NCBI RefSeq assembly: GCF_037782385.1
Contig: NZ_JBBEXD010000004.1
Span: 248,001-312,000, forward strand
DNA: 64,000 nucleotides
Direction of reading: 5' to 3'
DNA from: Ascidiimonas meishanensis
GTDB lineage: Bacteria; Bacteroidota; Bacteroidia; Flavobacteriales; Flavobacteriaceae
Below, in pieces: positions 25,270 to 32,838 of this stretch. Positions within the stretch are counted from its first letter, which is position 1; each line of letters starts with the position of its first letter. The notes under the pieces are model-generated. The model searched no databases. It had not been told where the DNA came from and worked only from the letters and a program-made list of their open reading frames with translations. A program made the position numbers and the translations under genes.

Positions 25270-28089
25270 ATGTCACAAAAAAGACTTTTTTTACTCGATG
25301 CTTATGCTCTGATTTTTAGAGGATATTATGCTTTTATTAAAAATCCCAGAATTAACTCTAAGGGAATGGACACTTCGGCCATTATGGGCTTCATGAATTC
25401 TCTTTTGGATGTAATTAAAAGAGAGAGACCAGATCATCTAGCGGTTGCATTTGATAAAGATGGAAGCGAGGCACGCCTGGAAATGTTTGAAGCTTATAAA
25501 GCAAACAGAGATGAAACACCCGAAGCTATAAAAATAGCCATACCAATTATTCAAGACATCCTTAAAGCAATGCATATACCCTGTATTGAAAAACCAGGTT
25601 ATGAAGCGGATGATATTATTGGAACCCTTGCAAAGCAAGCAGAAAAACAAGGATATAAAATCTATATGGTAACTCCAGACAAAGATTTTGCACAGTTGGT
25701 TTCTGAAAACATCTTTATGTATCGTCCTGCTAGAATGGGTAACGGAATTGAAATTTGGGGCGTAAAAGAAGTACAACAAAAATTTGAAATAGAACACCCT
25801 GAGCAGGTAATTGATTTCTTGGGAATGATGGGAGATTCTGTGGATAATATTCCAGGGCTTCCAGGAGTAGGCGAAAAGACTGCAAAAAAATTTTTGAAAG
25901 AATACGGCAGTATGGAAAACCTTTTAGCAAATACAGATCAGCTAAAAGGTAAAATGAAAGAAAAGGTAGAAGCCAACAAAGAGCTAGGGTTACTATCTAA
26001 GAAACTGGCGCGCATTATGCTAGATGTTCCTGTTACTTTTCACGAAGAGGATTACGAGTTAAATACGCCAGACCTTGAGAAGGTACAGGAAATTTTTCAA
26101 GAGTTAGAGTTTAGAAGACTCTCTGAAAATCTCAAAAAAACGTTTGAAATTGAATCTCCAGAAAATATTTCTGAAAATGGCACAAAAAATAATGCAGGCA
26201 CTAAAGAAACACAAGGTCAATTTGACCTTTTTGGAGCTCCCCCATCTGAAGCTTCTGCCACTAATGAGACTGGATTAAAAACTATTGAAAACACAGCTCA
26301 TTTTTATCAATTGGTAAAAACCCCGCTTGCAAGAAAAATATTGATAAAACAGTTATTAACACAAAACAGTGTTTGTTTTGACACAGAAACTACCAGTTTA
26401 AAAAGCTTGGAAGCTTCCCTAGTTGGAATTGCTTTTTCATGGCAGGAAGGTAAAGGGTATTATGTGCCATTTTCAGAAAATCAAGAAGAAACTATTGAGG
26501 TTTTGAATGAATTCAAACCTTTTTTTCTCTCTGAAAAAATTGAGAAAATAGGACAAAACTTAAAATATGATATTAAAGTTCTTTCTAACTATAATATTCA
26601 AGTAAAAGGAAAGTTATTTGACACCATGATTGCCCATTACCTCATCAATCCAGACATGAGGCACAACATGGATATTTTGGCAGAAACCTATCTTTCTTAC
26701 AGTCCTGTACCTATTGAATCATTAATTGGTAAAAAAGGTAAAAATCAAGCATCTATGAGAACGGTTTCCCAAAAAGATCAATGCGAATACGCTGTGGAAG
26801 ATGCAGATATTACCTTGCAACTAAAAAGAACCTTTGAAAAAGAATTACCTAAAAGAAATGCAATCAACCTTTTTGAAAAAATTGAAGCTCCTCTGGTGAG
26901 CGTGCTGGCAGCAATGGAAATTGAAGGCATTAACCTAAACGTGGAATTCTTAAACTCCTTATCTTCTGAATTAACTTCTGATATTAAAAAATTGGAAGCC
27001 GCTGTTTTTGAGCAAGCCGGAGAAGAATTTAACCTTGCTTCACCAAAACAATTGGGCCCAATTCTCTTTGATAAACTTAAACTGGTTGATAAGCCTAAAA
27101 AAACCAAAACAGGACAGTATTCCACCGCAGAAGATGTTCTTTCTTATCTAGCTAAAGATCATCAAATAATTGCTGATATTTTACAATGGCGTCAATTAAA
27201 TAAACTTCAAAACACCTATGTTAATGCCTTACCTAATGAAGTGAACAAAAAAACGGGGCGCATTCATACGGTGTATAGCCAAGCCGTAGCTGCTACTGGA
27301 AGATTAAGCAGTAATAATCCCAATCTACAAAACATTCCAATAAGAACTGAGAGAGGCCAACAAGTACGTAAAGCCTTTATTCCCCGAAACAAAGATTATG
27401 TTTTACTAGCTGCAGATTACTCTCAGATAGAATTGAGAATTATAGCAGCATTGAGTGAAGAAGAAACCATGATTCAGGCTTTTAAGAATGGTGAAGATAT
27501 TCACGCATCTACAGCTGCAAAAGTTTTTAATGTGCCACTTGAAGAAGTTACTCGTGAACAAAGAGGTAATGCAAAAACAGTTAATTTTGGTATTATATAT
27601 GGAGTTTCTGCATTCGGACTTAGTAATCAAACTACCCTATCCAGAAGCGAATCTAAAGACCTTATTGAAACCTATTATAAAACATACCCCAAATTAAGAG
27701 CCTACATCAACAACCAAATACATTTTGCACAAGATCATGGCTACGTTGAAACAATTCTTGGACGAAGAAGATACCTTCCAGATATTAATTCACGAAATCA
27801 AGTAGTACGAGGTGGCGCCGAAAGAAATGCTGTAAATGCACCTATACAAGGAAGTGCAGCCGATATCATTAAAATAGCAATGATTGATATTCACCAAAAA
27901 CTTTTGAACGGAAATTTCAAAACAAAAATGCTATTACAAGTGCATGATGAATTGGTTTTTGATGCTTATAAAGAAGAACTTGACACCATTCAGCCAATGA
28001 TTAAACAAGCTATGGAAAATGCGTATAAATTATCGGTTCCCTTAGATGTTGAAATAGGAATTGGTGAAAACTGGCTGGAAGCACACTAG
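25270..28089 (+). CDS. polA: DNA polymerase I
   Basis: A 939-residue repair and Okazaki-fragment-processing polymerase with all three activities. Residues 1 to about 290 form the 5'-3' exonuclease (LLDAYALIFRGYYAF, AFDKDGSEAR, TPDKDFAQLV, GVGEKTAKKFL). A proofreading 3'-5' exonuclease follows with an intact CFDTETTSLKS near residue 370. The polymerase domain has TGRLSSNNPNLQNIP, ADYSQIELRIIA, NAKTVNFGIIYG and QVHDELVFDA. The intact DTE motif implies active proofreading, unlike Taq polymerase. It is monocistronic, with an untranslated gap of about 380 nt to rplM. Confidence 0.97.
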   Translation: MSQKRLFLLDAYALIFRGYYAFIKNPRINSKGMDTSAIMGFMNSLLDVIKRERPDHLAVAFDKDGSEARLEMFEAYKANRDETPEAIKIAIPIIQDILKAMHIPCIEKPGYEADDIIGTLAKQAEKQGYKIYMVTPDKDFAQLVSENIFMYRPARMGNGIEIWGVKEVQQKFEIEHPEQVIDFLGMMGDSVDNIPGLPGVGEKTAKKFLKEYGSMENLLANTDQLKGKMKEKVEANKELGLLSKKLARIMLDVPVTFHEEDYELNTPDLEKVQEIFQELEFRRLSENLKKTFEIESPENISENGTKNNAGTKETQGQFDLFGAPPSEASATNETGLKTIENTAHFYQLVKTPLARKILIKQLLTQNSVCFDTETTSLKSLEASLVGIAFSWQEGKGYYVPFSENQEETIEVLNEFKPFFLSEKIEKIGQNLKYDIKVLSNYNIQVKGKLFDTMIAHYLINPDMRHNMDILAETYLSYSPVPIESLIGKKGKNQASMRTVSQKDQCEYAVEDADITLQLKRTFEKELPKRNAINLFEKIEAPLVSVLAAMEIEGINLNVEFLNSLSSELTSDIKKLEAAVFEQAGEEFNLASPKQLGPILFDKLKLVDKPKKTKTGQYSTAEDVLSYLAKDHQIIADILQWRQLNKLQNTYVNALPNEVNKKTGRIHTVYSQAVAATGRLSSNNPNLQNIPIRTERGQQVRKAFIPRNKDYVLLAADYSQIELRIIAALSEEETMIQAFKNGEDIHASTAAKVFNVPLEEVTREQRGNAKTVNFGIIYGVSAFGLSNQTTLSRSESKDLIETYYKTYPKLRAYINNQIHFAQDHGYVETILGRRRYLPDINSRNQVVRGGAERNAVNAPIQGSAADIIKIAMIDIHQKLLNGNFKTKMLLQVHDELVFDAYKEELDTIQPMIKQAMENAYKLSVPLDVEIGIGENWLEAH

Positions 28090-28371
28090 TCCTTTACTAA
28101 AATTAAAAAGTGTAAGGCTATTCGTGGTTTTTAGCAGGAAAATATCTAAAATTCTTGGTGTTACAATTACAAACACCTTTGATCTTTAGCATTTTCATTG
28201 GCTTAAAAAATATCTTTTTAAAAAATTAACTGGCACTCTATCTAACTTCTTATTGATGGTATTCTTACCCTTGTTTTCTTTAAAAATTAAACATCAAAGT
28301 TTCAAAACTAAAAAAATAATAGTGTAGTAAAAACCAATAATTTAGAGGCATTAAATTATTCTAAAACCCTG

Positions 28372-28402
28372 TTTGTTATTGTAGATAATAATTGTACATT
28401 TG
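28372..28402 (+). promoter_or_regulatory. rplM-rpsI promoter
   Basis: TTTG (28372-28375), a 19-nt spacer and TACATTTG (28395-28402) exactly match the Bacteroidota consensus. Transcription would start near 28408, just before a hairpin in the rplM leader. The 280 nt between polA and this promoter are AT-rich and hold nothing I recognise. Confidence 0.85.
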
Positions 28403-28407
28403 CACCC

Positions 28408-28468
28408 CGCTATCCGATGGCTCTCCATTGGTAGGGAAAGGAATGTTTAATAATTAAAAAAAGTTAGT
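28408..28468 (+). ncRNA. Structured rplM (L13) leader
   Basis: The leader starts with CTA-T-CCGATGG-CTCT-CCATTGG-TAG (28410-28434), a hairpin of about ten pairs with one bulged T and a four-base loop. It lies at the very 5' end of the predicted transcript. Ribosomal protein operons are often regulated by their own product through such leaders, and L13-type leaders have been described in Bacteroidia. Whether this is one of them was not tested. Confidence 0.5.
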
Positions 28469-28924
28469 GTGGACACATTAAGCTACAAAACGGTTTCTGC
28501 GAATAAAGCTACTGTAAATAAACAGTGGGTTTTGGTAGATGCCGAAGGACAGACGTTAGGCCGTCTAGCCACTAGAATAGCAAAGCTACTTAGAGGTAAA
28601 TACAAGCCTGATTTTACGCCGCACGTTGACTGTGGAGATAACGTAGTTGTTATCAACGCAGAAAAGATTAACCTTACTGGTAACAAATGGGACTCTAAGG
28701 AGTACATTCGTCACACAGGTTATCCTGGCGGTCAACGATTTACTACAGTTAAAGACCTTCTTGAAAGAGATGCTTCTAAAATTGTAGAAAAAGCAGTAAA
28801 AGGAATGCTTCCAAAAAATAAATTGGGTGCAGAACTTTTTAGAAATTTAAAAGTATATGTTGGTGCTGAGCATAAGCAGGAAGCACAAAAGCCAACAGCT
28901 ATTAACTTAAACGATCTTAAGTAA
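28469..28924 (+). CDS. rplM: 50S ribosomal protein L13
   Basis: A 151-residue early-assembly protein of the large subunit. The typical sequence WVLVDAEGQTLGRLATRIA, HTGYPGGQRFTT and VKGMLPKNKLG are present. The start is GTG at 28469 (MDTLSYKT), chosen because there is no ATG in the right place and homologues begin here. It runs directly into rpsI: the rplM stop (ending 28924) is followed at once by the rpsI ATG. First gene of the rplM-rpsI operon. Confidence 0.97.
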   Translation: MDTLSYKTVSANKATVNKQWVLVDAEGQTLGRLATRIAKLLRGKYKPDFTPHVDCGDNVVVINAEKINLTGNKWDSKEYIRHTGYPGGQRFTTVKDLLERDASKIVEKAVKGMLPKNKLGAELFRNLKVYVGAEHKQEAQKPTAINLNDLK

Positions 28925-29311
28925 ATGGAAGTAATTCACAAAATTGGCAGAAGAAAAACTGCAGTTGCAAGAGTATATATGGCTCCTGGAAATGGAAACA
29001 TTACCATAAACAAAAGAGAGTTGCAAGCATACTTTACTACAGGCACTTTACAGTACAAAGTAAAACAACCTCTAACTCTTACTGATAATGCAGAGAACTA
29101 TGACATTAAAGTAAATGTTTATGGAGGAGGTATAACAGGACAAGCAGAAGCAATTCGTTTAGCAATTTCAAGAGCTTTATGCGAAATTGACGCAGAGTAC
29201 AGAATAACGCTTAAACCGGAAGGTTTACTTACAAGAGACCCAAGAATGGTTGAACGTAAGAAATTCGGACAAAAGAAAGCGCGTAAGAAATTCCAATTCT
29301 CAAAACGTTAA
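28925..29311 (+). CDS. rpsI: 30S ribosomal protein S9
   Basis: A 128-residue small-subunit protein with the standard N-terminal HKIGRRKTAVARVYMAPG and the C-terminal tail RKKFGQKKARKKFQFSKR. The terminal Lys-Arg reaches the P-site tRNA. It starts at the base after the rplM stop, so the two are translationally coupled. A 167-nt structured gap then leads to rpsB. Confidence 0.97.
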   Translation: MEVIHKIGRRKTAVARVYMAPGNGNITINKRELQAYFTTGTLQYKVKQPLTLTDNAENYDIKVNVYGGGITGQAEAIRLAISRALCEIDAEYRITLKPEGLLTRDPRMVERKKFGQKKARKKFQFSKR

Positions 29312-29372
29312 TATTACTAGGTATTTTATACCATGTTCATTTATTATTGAATTTAAAAATCAGTTGTCGTTG

Positions 29373-29445
29373 TTTCGCTCAGCGAAAACTAGTTTAGCAT
29401 CCAAATGTTGAAGGCTCCTTATAAATAAGGTACCACTTTAACATT
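29373..29445 (+). ncRNA. Structured rpsB (S2) leader
   Basis: Three hairpins can be drawn in the 167 nt before rpsB: TTTCGC-TCA-GCGAAA (29373-29387), CCTTAT-AA-ATAAGG (29417-29430), and AATGTT with AACATT (29404-29409 with 29440-29445) enclosing the second. No clear promoter box is seen between rpsI and rpsB. The arrangement fits a feedback leader bound by S2, which is inferred. Confidence 0.4.
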
Positions 29446-29478
29446 GCTAATCTCAACGGAACGTAAACTATTACAAAA

Positions 29479-30333
29479 ATGGCAAACAATATAGAAGTAA
29501 AAGATTTACTTGAAGCAGGTGTACATTTTGGACACCTTACCAGAAAGTGGAATCCTAATATGGCTCCTTACATCTACATGGAGCGCAACGGGATTCACGT
29601 TATTAACCTATACAAAACGGCTGCTAAAATAAAAGAAGCCAATGAAGCGCTTAAAAAAATAGCAGGTTCTGGTAGAAAAATTCTTTTCGTTGCAACCAAA
29701 AAGCAGGCAAAAGATATCGTTGCAGAAAAAGCTTCCGCAGCAAATATGCCTTACATCACAGAAAGATGGCCTGGTGGTATGCTTACCAATTTTGTCACTA
29801 TTAGAAAAGCGGTTAAGAAAATGACCTCTATTGACAAAATGAAAAAGGATGGTACTTTTGATACGCTTTCTAAAAAAGAAAAATTACAAGTAGATCGTCT
29901 TAGAGCAAAACTTGAGAAGAACTTAGGTTCCATTTCAGACATGACTCGCCTTCCTGGAGCGTTGTTTATTGTAGACACCATGCGGGAACATATTGCAGTT
30001 AAAGAAGCACAAAAATTAAACATTCCTATTTTTGCGATGGTTGACACAAATTCAGATCCTAGAGATGTGGATTATGTTATTCCATCAAATGATGATGCTT
30101 CTAAATCAATTGAAAGTATACTTACTTATGTTACTGCAGCTGTAACCGAAGGATTAAGCGAAAGAAAAGCAGAAAAAGACAACGACGCAAAACAAAAAGC
30201 AGCAGCGGCAGCTGAAAAGAAAGCAGCCGAAGAAGCGCCAAAAGTGGAAGCGACTCCAAAAGCAGAAGAGGCAGCAAAACCTATCGCAGAAGATGCAAAG
30301 GCCACTTCAACTGAAGAAAAAGAAACTAAATAG
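29479..30333 (+). CDS. rpsB: 30S ribosomal protein S2
   Basis: A 284-residue small-subunit protein. The core is standard (LLEAGVHFGHLTRKWNPNM, RWPGGMLTNF, LPGALFIVDT, DTNSDP). The last 50 residues are an Ala/Glu/Lys-rich low-complexity extension (KQKAAAAAEKKAAEEAP and on) that makes it longer than the usual 230-260 residues; such tails are frequent in Bacteroidota S2. It is followed by tsf after 81 nt, the conserved rpsB-tsf pair. Confidence 0.96.
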   Translation: MANNIEVKDLLEAGVHFGHLTRKWNPNMAPYIYMERNGIHVINLYKTAAKIKEANEALKKIAGSGRKILFVATKKQAKDIVAEKASAANMPYITERWPGGMLTNFVTIRKAVKKMTSIDKMKKDGTFDTLSKKEKLQVDRLRAKLEKNLGSISDMTRLPGALFIVDTMREHIAVKEAQKLNIPIFAMVDTNSDPRDVDYVIPSNDDASKSIESILTYVTAAVTEGLSERKAEKDNDAKQKAAAAAEKKAAEEAPKVEATPKAEEAAKPIAEDAKATSTEEKETK

Positions 30334-30414
30334 TAACATTTTCCTAAAATTTGTTCCATCAGAAAGCTGGTTGTTAGTTTTCTAAGAACACATTTTATTA
30401 AAAACAGACACAAA

Positions 30415-31239
30415 ATGGCAAATATAACCGCCGCAGATGTAAATAAATTAAGAAAATCTACCGGAGCCGGAATGATGGACTGCAAGAAGGCATTAGTAGA
30501 AGCAGAAGGTGATTTTGAAAAAGCAATTGAAATTCTTCGTAAGAAGGGTCAAAAAGTAGCTGCAAAAAGAGCAGATCGTGATTCTTCTGAAGGAGCTGTT
30601 ATCGCAAAAGTAAATGATGCTAGTAACAAAGGGGTTATTATATCACTAAACTGTGAAACAGATTTTGTAGCTAAAAATGAAGATTTTGTTAATTTGGCAA
30701 ATTCTTTGGCAGATTTAGCTTTAAATTATGAAAGTCTTGACGCTTTTCTTGCAGCCGATTTTAATGGAATTCCTGTTTCTGAAAAGCTTACAGAGCAAAC
30801 TGGTATTATAGGTGAAAAGATTGAAATTGGAGCCTTTGAAACTTTGGAGGCACCTTTTATAGGTTCTTACATTCACGCTGGTAATAAAATTGCTACCCTA
30901 ACTGGACTTTCAGCGAAAGTAGATGGTGCAGAAGAAGCCGCAAAAAATGTTTCCATGCAGGCAGCTGCTATGAATCCTGTAGCGCTTAATGAAGATGGAG
31001 TTTCACAAGATGTGATTAATAAAGAAATAGAGATTGCAAAAGATCAACTTAGAGCAGAAGGTAAACCTGAGGCTATGTTAGACAACATTTCAAAAGGAAA
31101 AATCAAACGCTTTTTCAAAGATAATACTTTGGTAAACCAAGATTATATTAAAGACAGTAAGCAAAGTGTTGCCGCCTACGTTAAATCAGTAGAAGCAAAC
31201 CTTACGGTTACAGGTTTTAAAAGAGTAGCTCTTGGTTAA
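30415..31239 (+). CDS. tsf: Elongation factor Ts
   Basis: A 274-residue nucleotide exchange factor that regenerates EF-Tu-GTP. The N-terminal UBA-like domain VNKLRKSTGAGMMDCKKALVE and the core NCETDFVAKNEDF, which inserts near the EF-Tu nucleotide site, are intact. A later stretch IKRFFKDNTLVNQDYIKD is also typical. It is the end of rpsB-tsf and is closed by a strong terminator 26 nt downstream. Confidence 0.97.
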   Translation: MANITAADVNKLRKSTGAGMMDCKKALVEAEGDFEKAIEILRKKGQKVAAKRADRDSSEGAVIAKVNDASNKGVIISLNCETDFVAKNEDFVNLANSLADLALNYESLDAFLAADFNGIPVSEKLTEQTGIIGEKIEIGAFETLEAPFIGSYIHAGNKIATLTGLSAKVDGAEEAAKNVSMQAAAMNPVALNEDGVSQDVINKEIEIAKDQLRAEGKPEAMLDNISKGKIKRFFKDNTLVNQDYIKDSKQSVAAYVKSVEANLTVTGFKRVALG

Positions 31240-31265
31240 ATTATAACGAGCATATTTTCTTCAAA

Positions 31266-31297
31266 GGGGCTATCTTCCAGATAGTCCCTTTTTTTTT
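31266..31297 (+). terminator. rpsB-tsf terminator
   Basis: GGGGCTATCT / AGATAGTCCC, a 10-bp stem with a 3-nt loop and one G-U pair, is followed by nine T. Confidence 0.93.
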
Positions 31298-31369
31298 GTT
31301 AAATGGGTGCTTTCTTTATCCAAACAGATTAATCCTCTAACTATTCAAACACCCATAAATTATTTTCAT

Positions 31370-31377
31370 TAATTTTG
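31370..31377 (+). promoter_or_regulatory. Probable pyrH-frr -7 box
   Basis: TAATTTTG fits TAnnTTTG and lies 45 nt before the pyrH ATG. No clean -33 TTTG is found at 19 nt. Confidence 0.4.
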
Positions 31378-31422
31378 CGCCAAATAAAAAAGTTAACAAA
31401 ACTTAGATTCAAGCCTTTTCAA

Positions 31423-32130
31423 ATGCAATACAAAAGAATACTTCTTAAATTAAGTGGTGAAGCTCTCATGGGAGATCGTCAATATGGTATAGACCCTAAA
31501 AGGCTTGCCGAATATGCAAAAGAAATCAAAAAGGTAGTAGATCTTGGAGTGCAAGTTGCTATTGTAATTGGAGGAGGAAATATTTTTAGAGGAGTCGCTG
31601 GGGCTAGTAATGGTATGGATCGTGTACAAGGCGACCATATGGGAATGCTTGCTACCATCATCAATGGTCTAGCATTACAAAGTGCCTTGGAAGATGCCGG
31701 TATGGAAACACGTTTACAGTCTGCCATCAAAATTAACGAAGTCTCTGAGCCTTTTATCAGACGAAGGGCTATGCGCCATCTTGAAAAAGGAAGAGTAGTG
31801 ATATTTGGAGGTGGCACTGGTAATCCTTATTTTACAACAGATTCAGCAGCCGTATTAAGAGCAATAGAAATTGGTGCTGATGTAATTTTAAAAGGTACTA
31901 GAGTAGATGGTATTTATTCATCCGATCCTGAAAAAGATATTTCAGCAACTAAATTTGATTATATCACTTTTGAAGATGTATTGAAGAAAGGGCTCAAGGT
32001 AATGGACACTACTGCTTTTACTTTAAGTCAGGAAAATGAATTACCTATTATTGTTTTTGACATGAATAAAGGAGGAAATCTCACAAAAGTGGTAAAAGGA
32101 GAAAAGATAGGTACCAAAGTAAATATTTAA
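31423..32130 (+). CDS. pyrH: UMP kinase
   Basis: A 235-residue cytoplasmic kinase that converts UMP to UDP with ATP. Amino-acid-kinase motifs are visible: RILLKLSGEALMG, AIVIGGGNIFRG, DHMGMLATIINGLAL, FGGGTGNPYFTTDSAA and FDMNKGGNL. The start at 31423 (MQYKRILLKLSGEA) gives the usual family length; the open frame further upstream overlaps the promoter box. It is followed by frr after 66 nt, a widely conserved pair. Confidence 0.97.
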   Translation: MQYKRILLKLSGEALMGDRQYGIDPKRLAEYAKEIKKVVDLGVQVAIVIGGGNIFRGVAGASNGMDRVQGDHMGMLATIINGLALQSALEDAGMETRLQSAIKINEVSEPFIRRRAMRHLEKGRVVIFGGGTGNPYFTTDSAAVLRAIEIGADVILKGTRVDGIYSSDPEKDISATKFDYITFEDVLKKGLKVMDTTAFTLSQENELPIIVFDMNKGGNLTKVVKGEKIGTKVNI

Positions 32131-32196
32131 CTAAAGAAACTAATATTAATTGGTCTAGTTTTTGATTACTATTATTTTATATTAAAGACATATTCT

Positions 32197-32751
32197 ATGA
32201 ACGAAGAAATTGAATTTGTATTAGATAGCACAAAAGAATCTATGAATGGTGCTATAAGTCATCTTGAAAAAGCATTTGTAAATATCCGCGCAGGAAAAGC
32301 AAATCCCTCCATGTTAGGAAGTGTATATGTAGATTATTATGGGTCTCAAACTCCGCTGGGTCAAGTGGCAAATGTAAATACTCCAGATGCAAGAACCATT
32401 TCAGTTCAGCCATGGGAAAAGTCAATGCTTCAAACTATTGAAAAAGCAATCATGGTGGCTAATCTTGGCTTTAACCCAATGAATAATGGAGAAATGATTA
32501 TCATCAATGTTCCACCACTAACCGAAGAAAGACGTAAAGATCTAGTAAAACAAGCTAAAGGAGAAGCTGAAGACGCCAAGGTAAGTATTAGAAATGCTAG
32601 ACAAGAAGCTAATAAAGAACTTAAAAAACTAGATATTTCTGAAGATCTTTTAAAAAATGCTGAAGTAGATGTGCAAGAATTAACAGACTTACATAGTAAA
32701 AAAGTGGAAGATTTACTTGCACTTAAAGAAAAAGAAATCATGACCATCTAG
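32197..32751 (+). CDS. frr: Ribosome recycling factor
   Basis: A 184-residue protein that, with EF-G, splits post-termination ribosomes. The sequence shows the three-helix bundle with VNIRAGKANPSMLGSVYVDYY, DARTISVQPWEKSML and the conserved PPLTEERRKDLVKQAK. Length is normal. It ends at a strong terminator. Confidence 0.97.
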   Translation: MNEEIEFVLDSTKESMNGAISHLEKAFVNIRAGKANPSMLGSVYVDYYGSQTPLGQVANVNTPDARTISVQPWEKSMLQTIEKAIMVANLGFNPMNNGEMIIINVPPLTEERRKDLVKQAKGEAEDAKVSIRNARQEANKELKKLDISEDLLKNAEVDVQELTDLHSKKVEDLLALKEKEIMTI

Positions 32752-32764
32752 GTAAACTTTTCAA

Positions 32765-32803
32765 AACAAAAGCGACTTTTTTAAGGTCGCTTTTGTTTTT
32801 TGT
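32765..32803 (+). terminator. pyrH-frr terminator
   Basis: AACAAAAGCGAC / GTCGCTTTTGTT, a 12-bp stem with a 9-nt loop, is followed by a T-run. Confidence 0.92.
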
Positions 32804-32838
32804 GTCATTAGAAGTTGCTCTTCTAGCATCCTTAATTT

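Noticed and set aside
30180..30330. Ala/Glu/Lys-rich tail of S2 as a frameshift artefact
   Set aside because: The frame is intact to a normal stop and such tails are usual in Bacteroidota S2.
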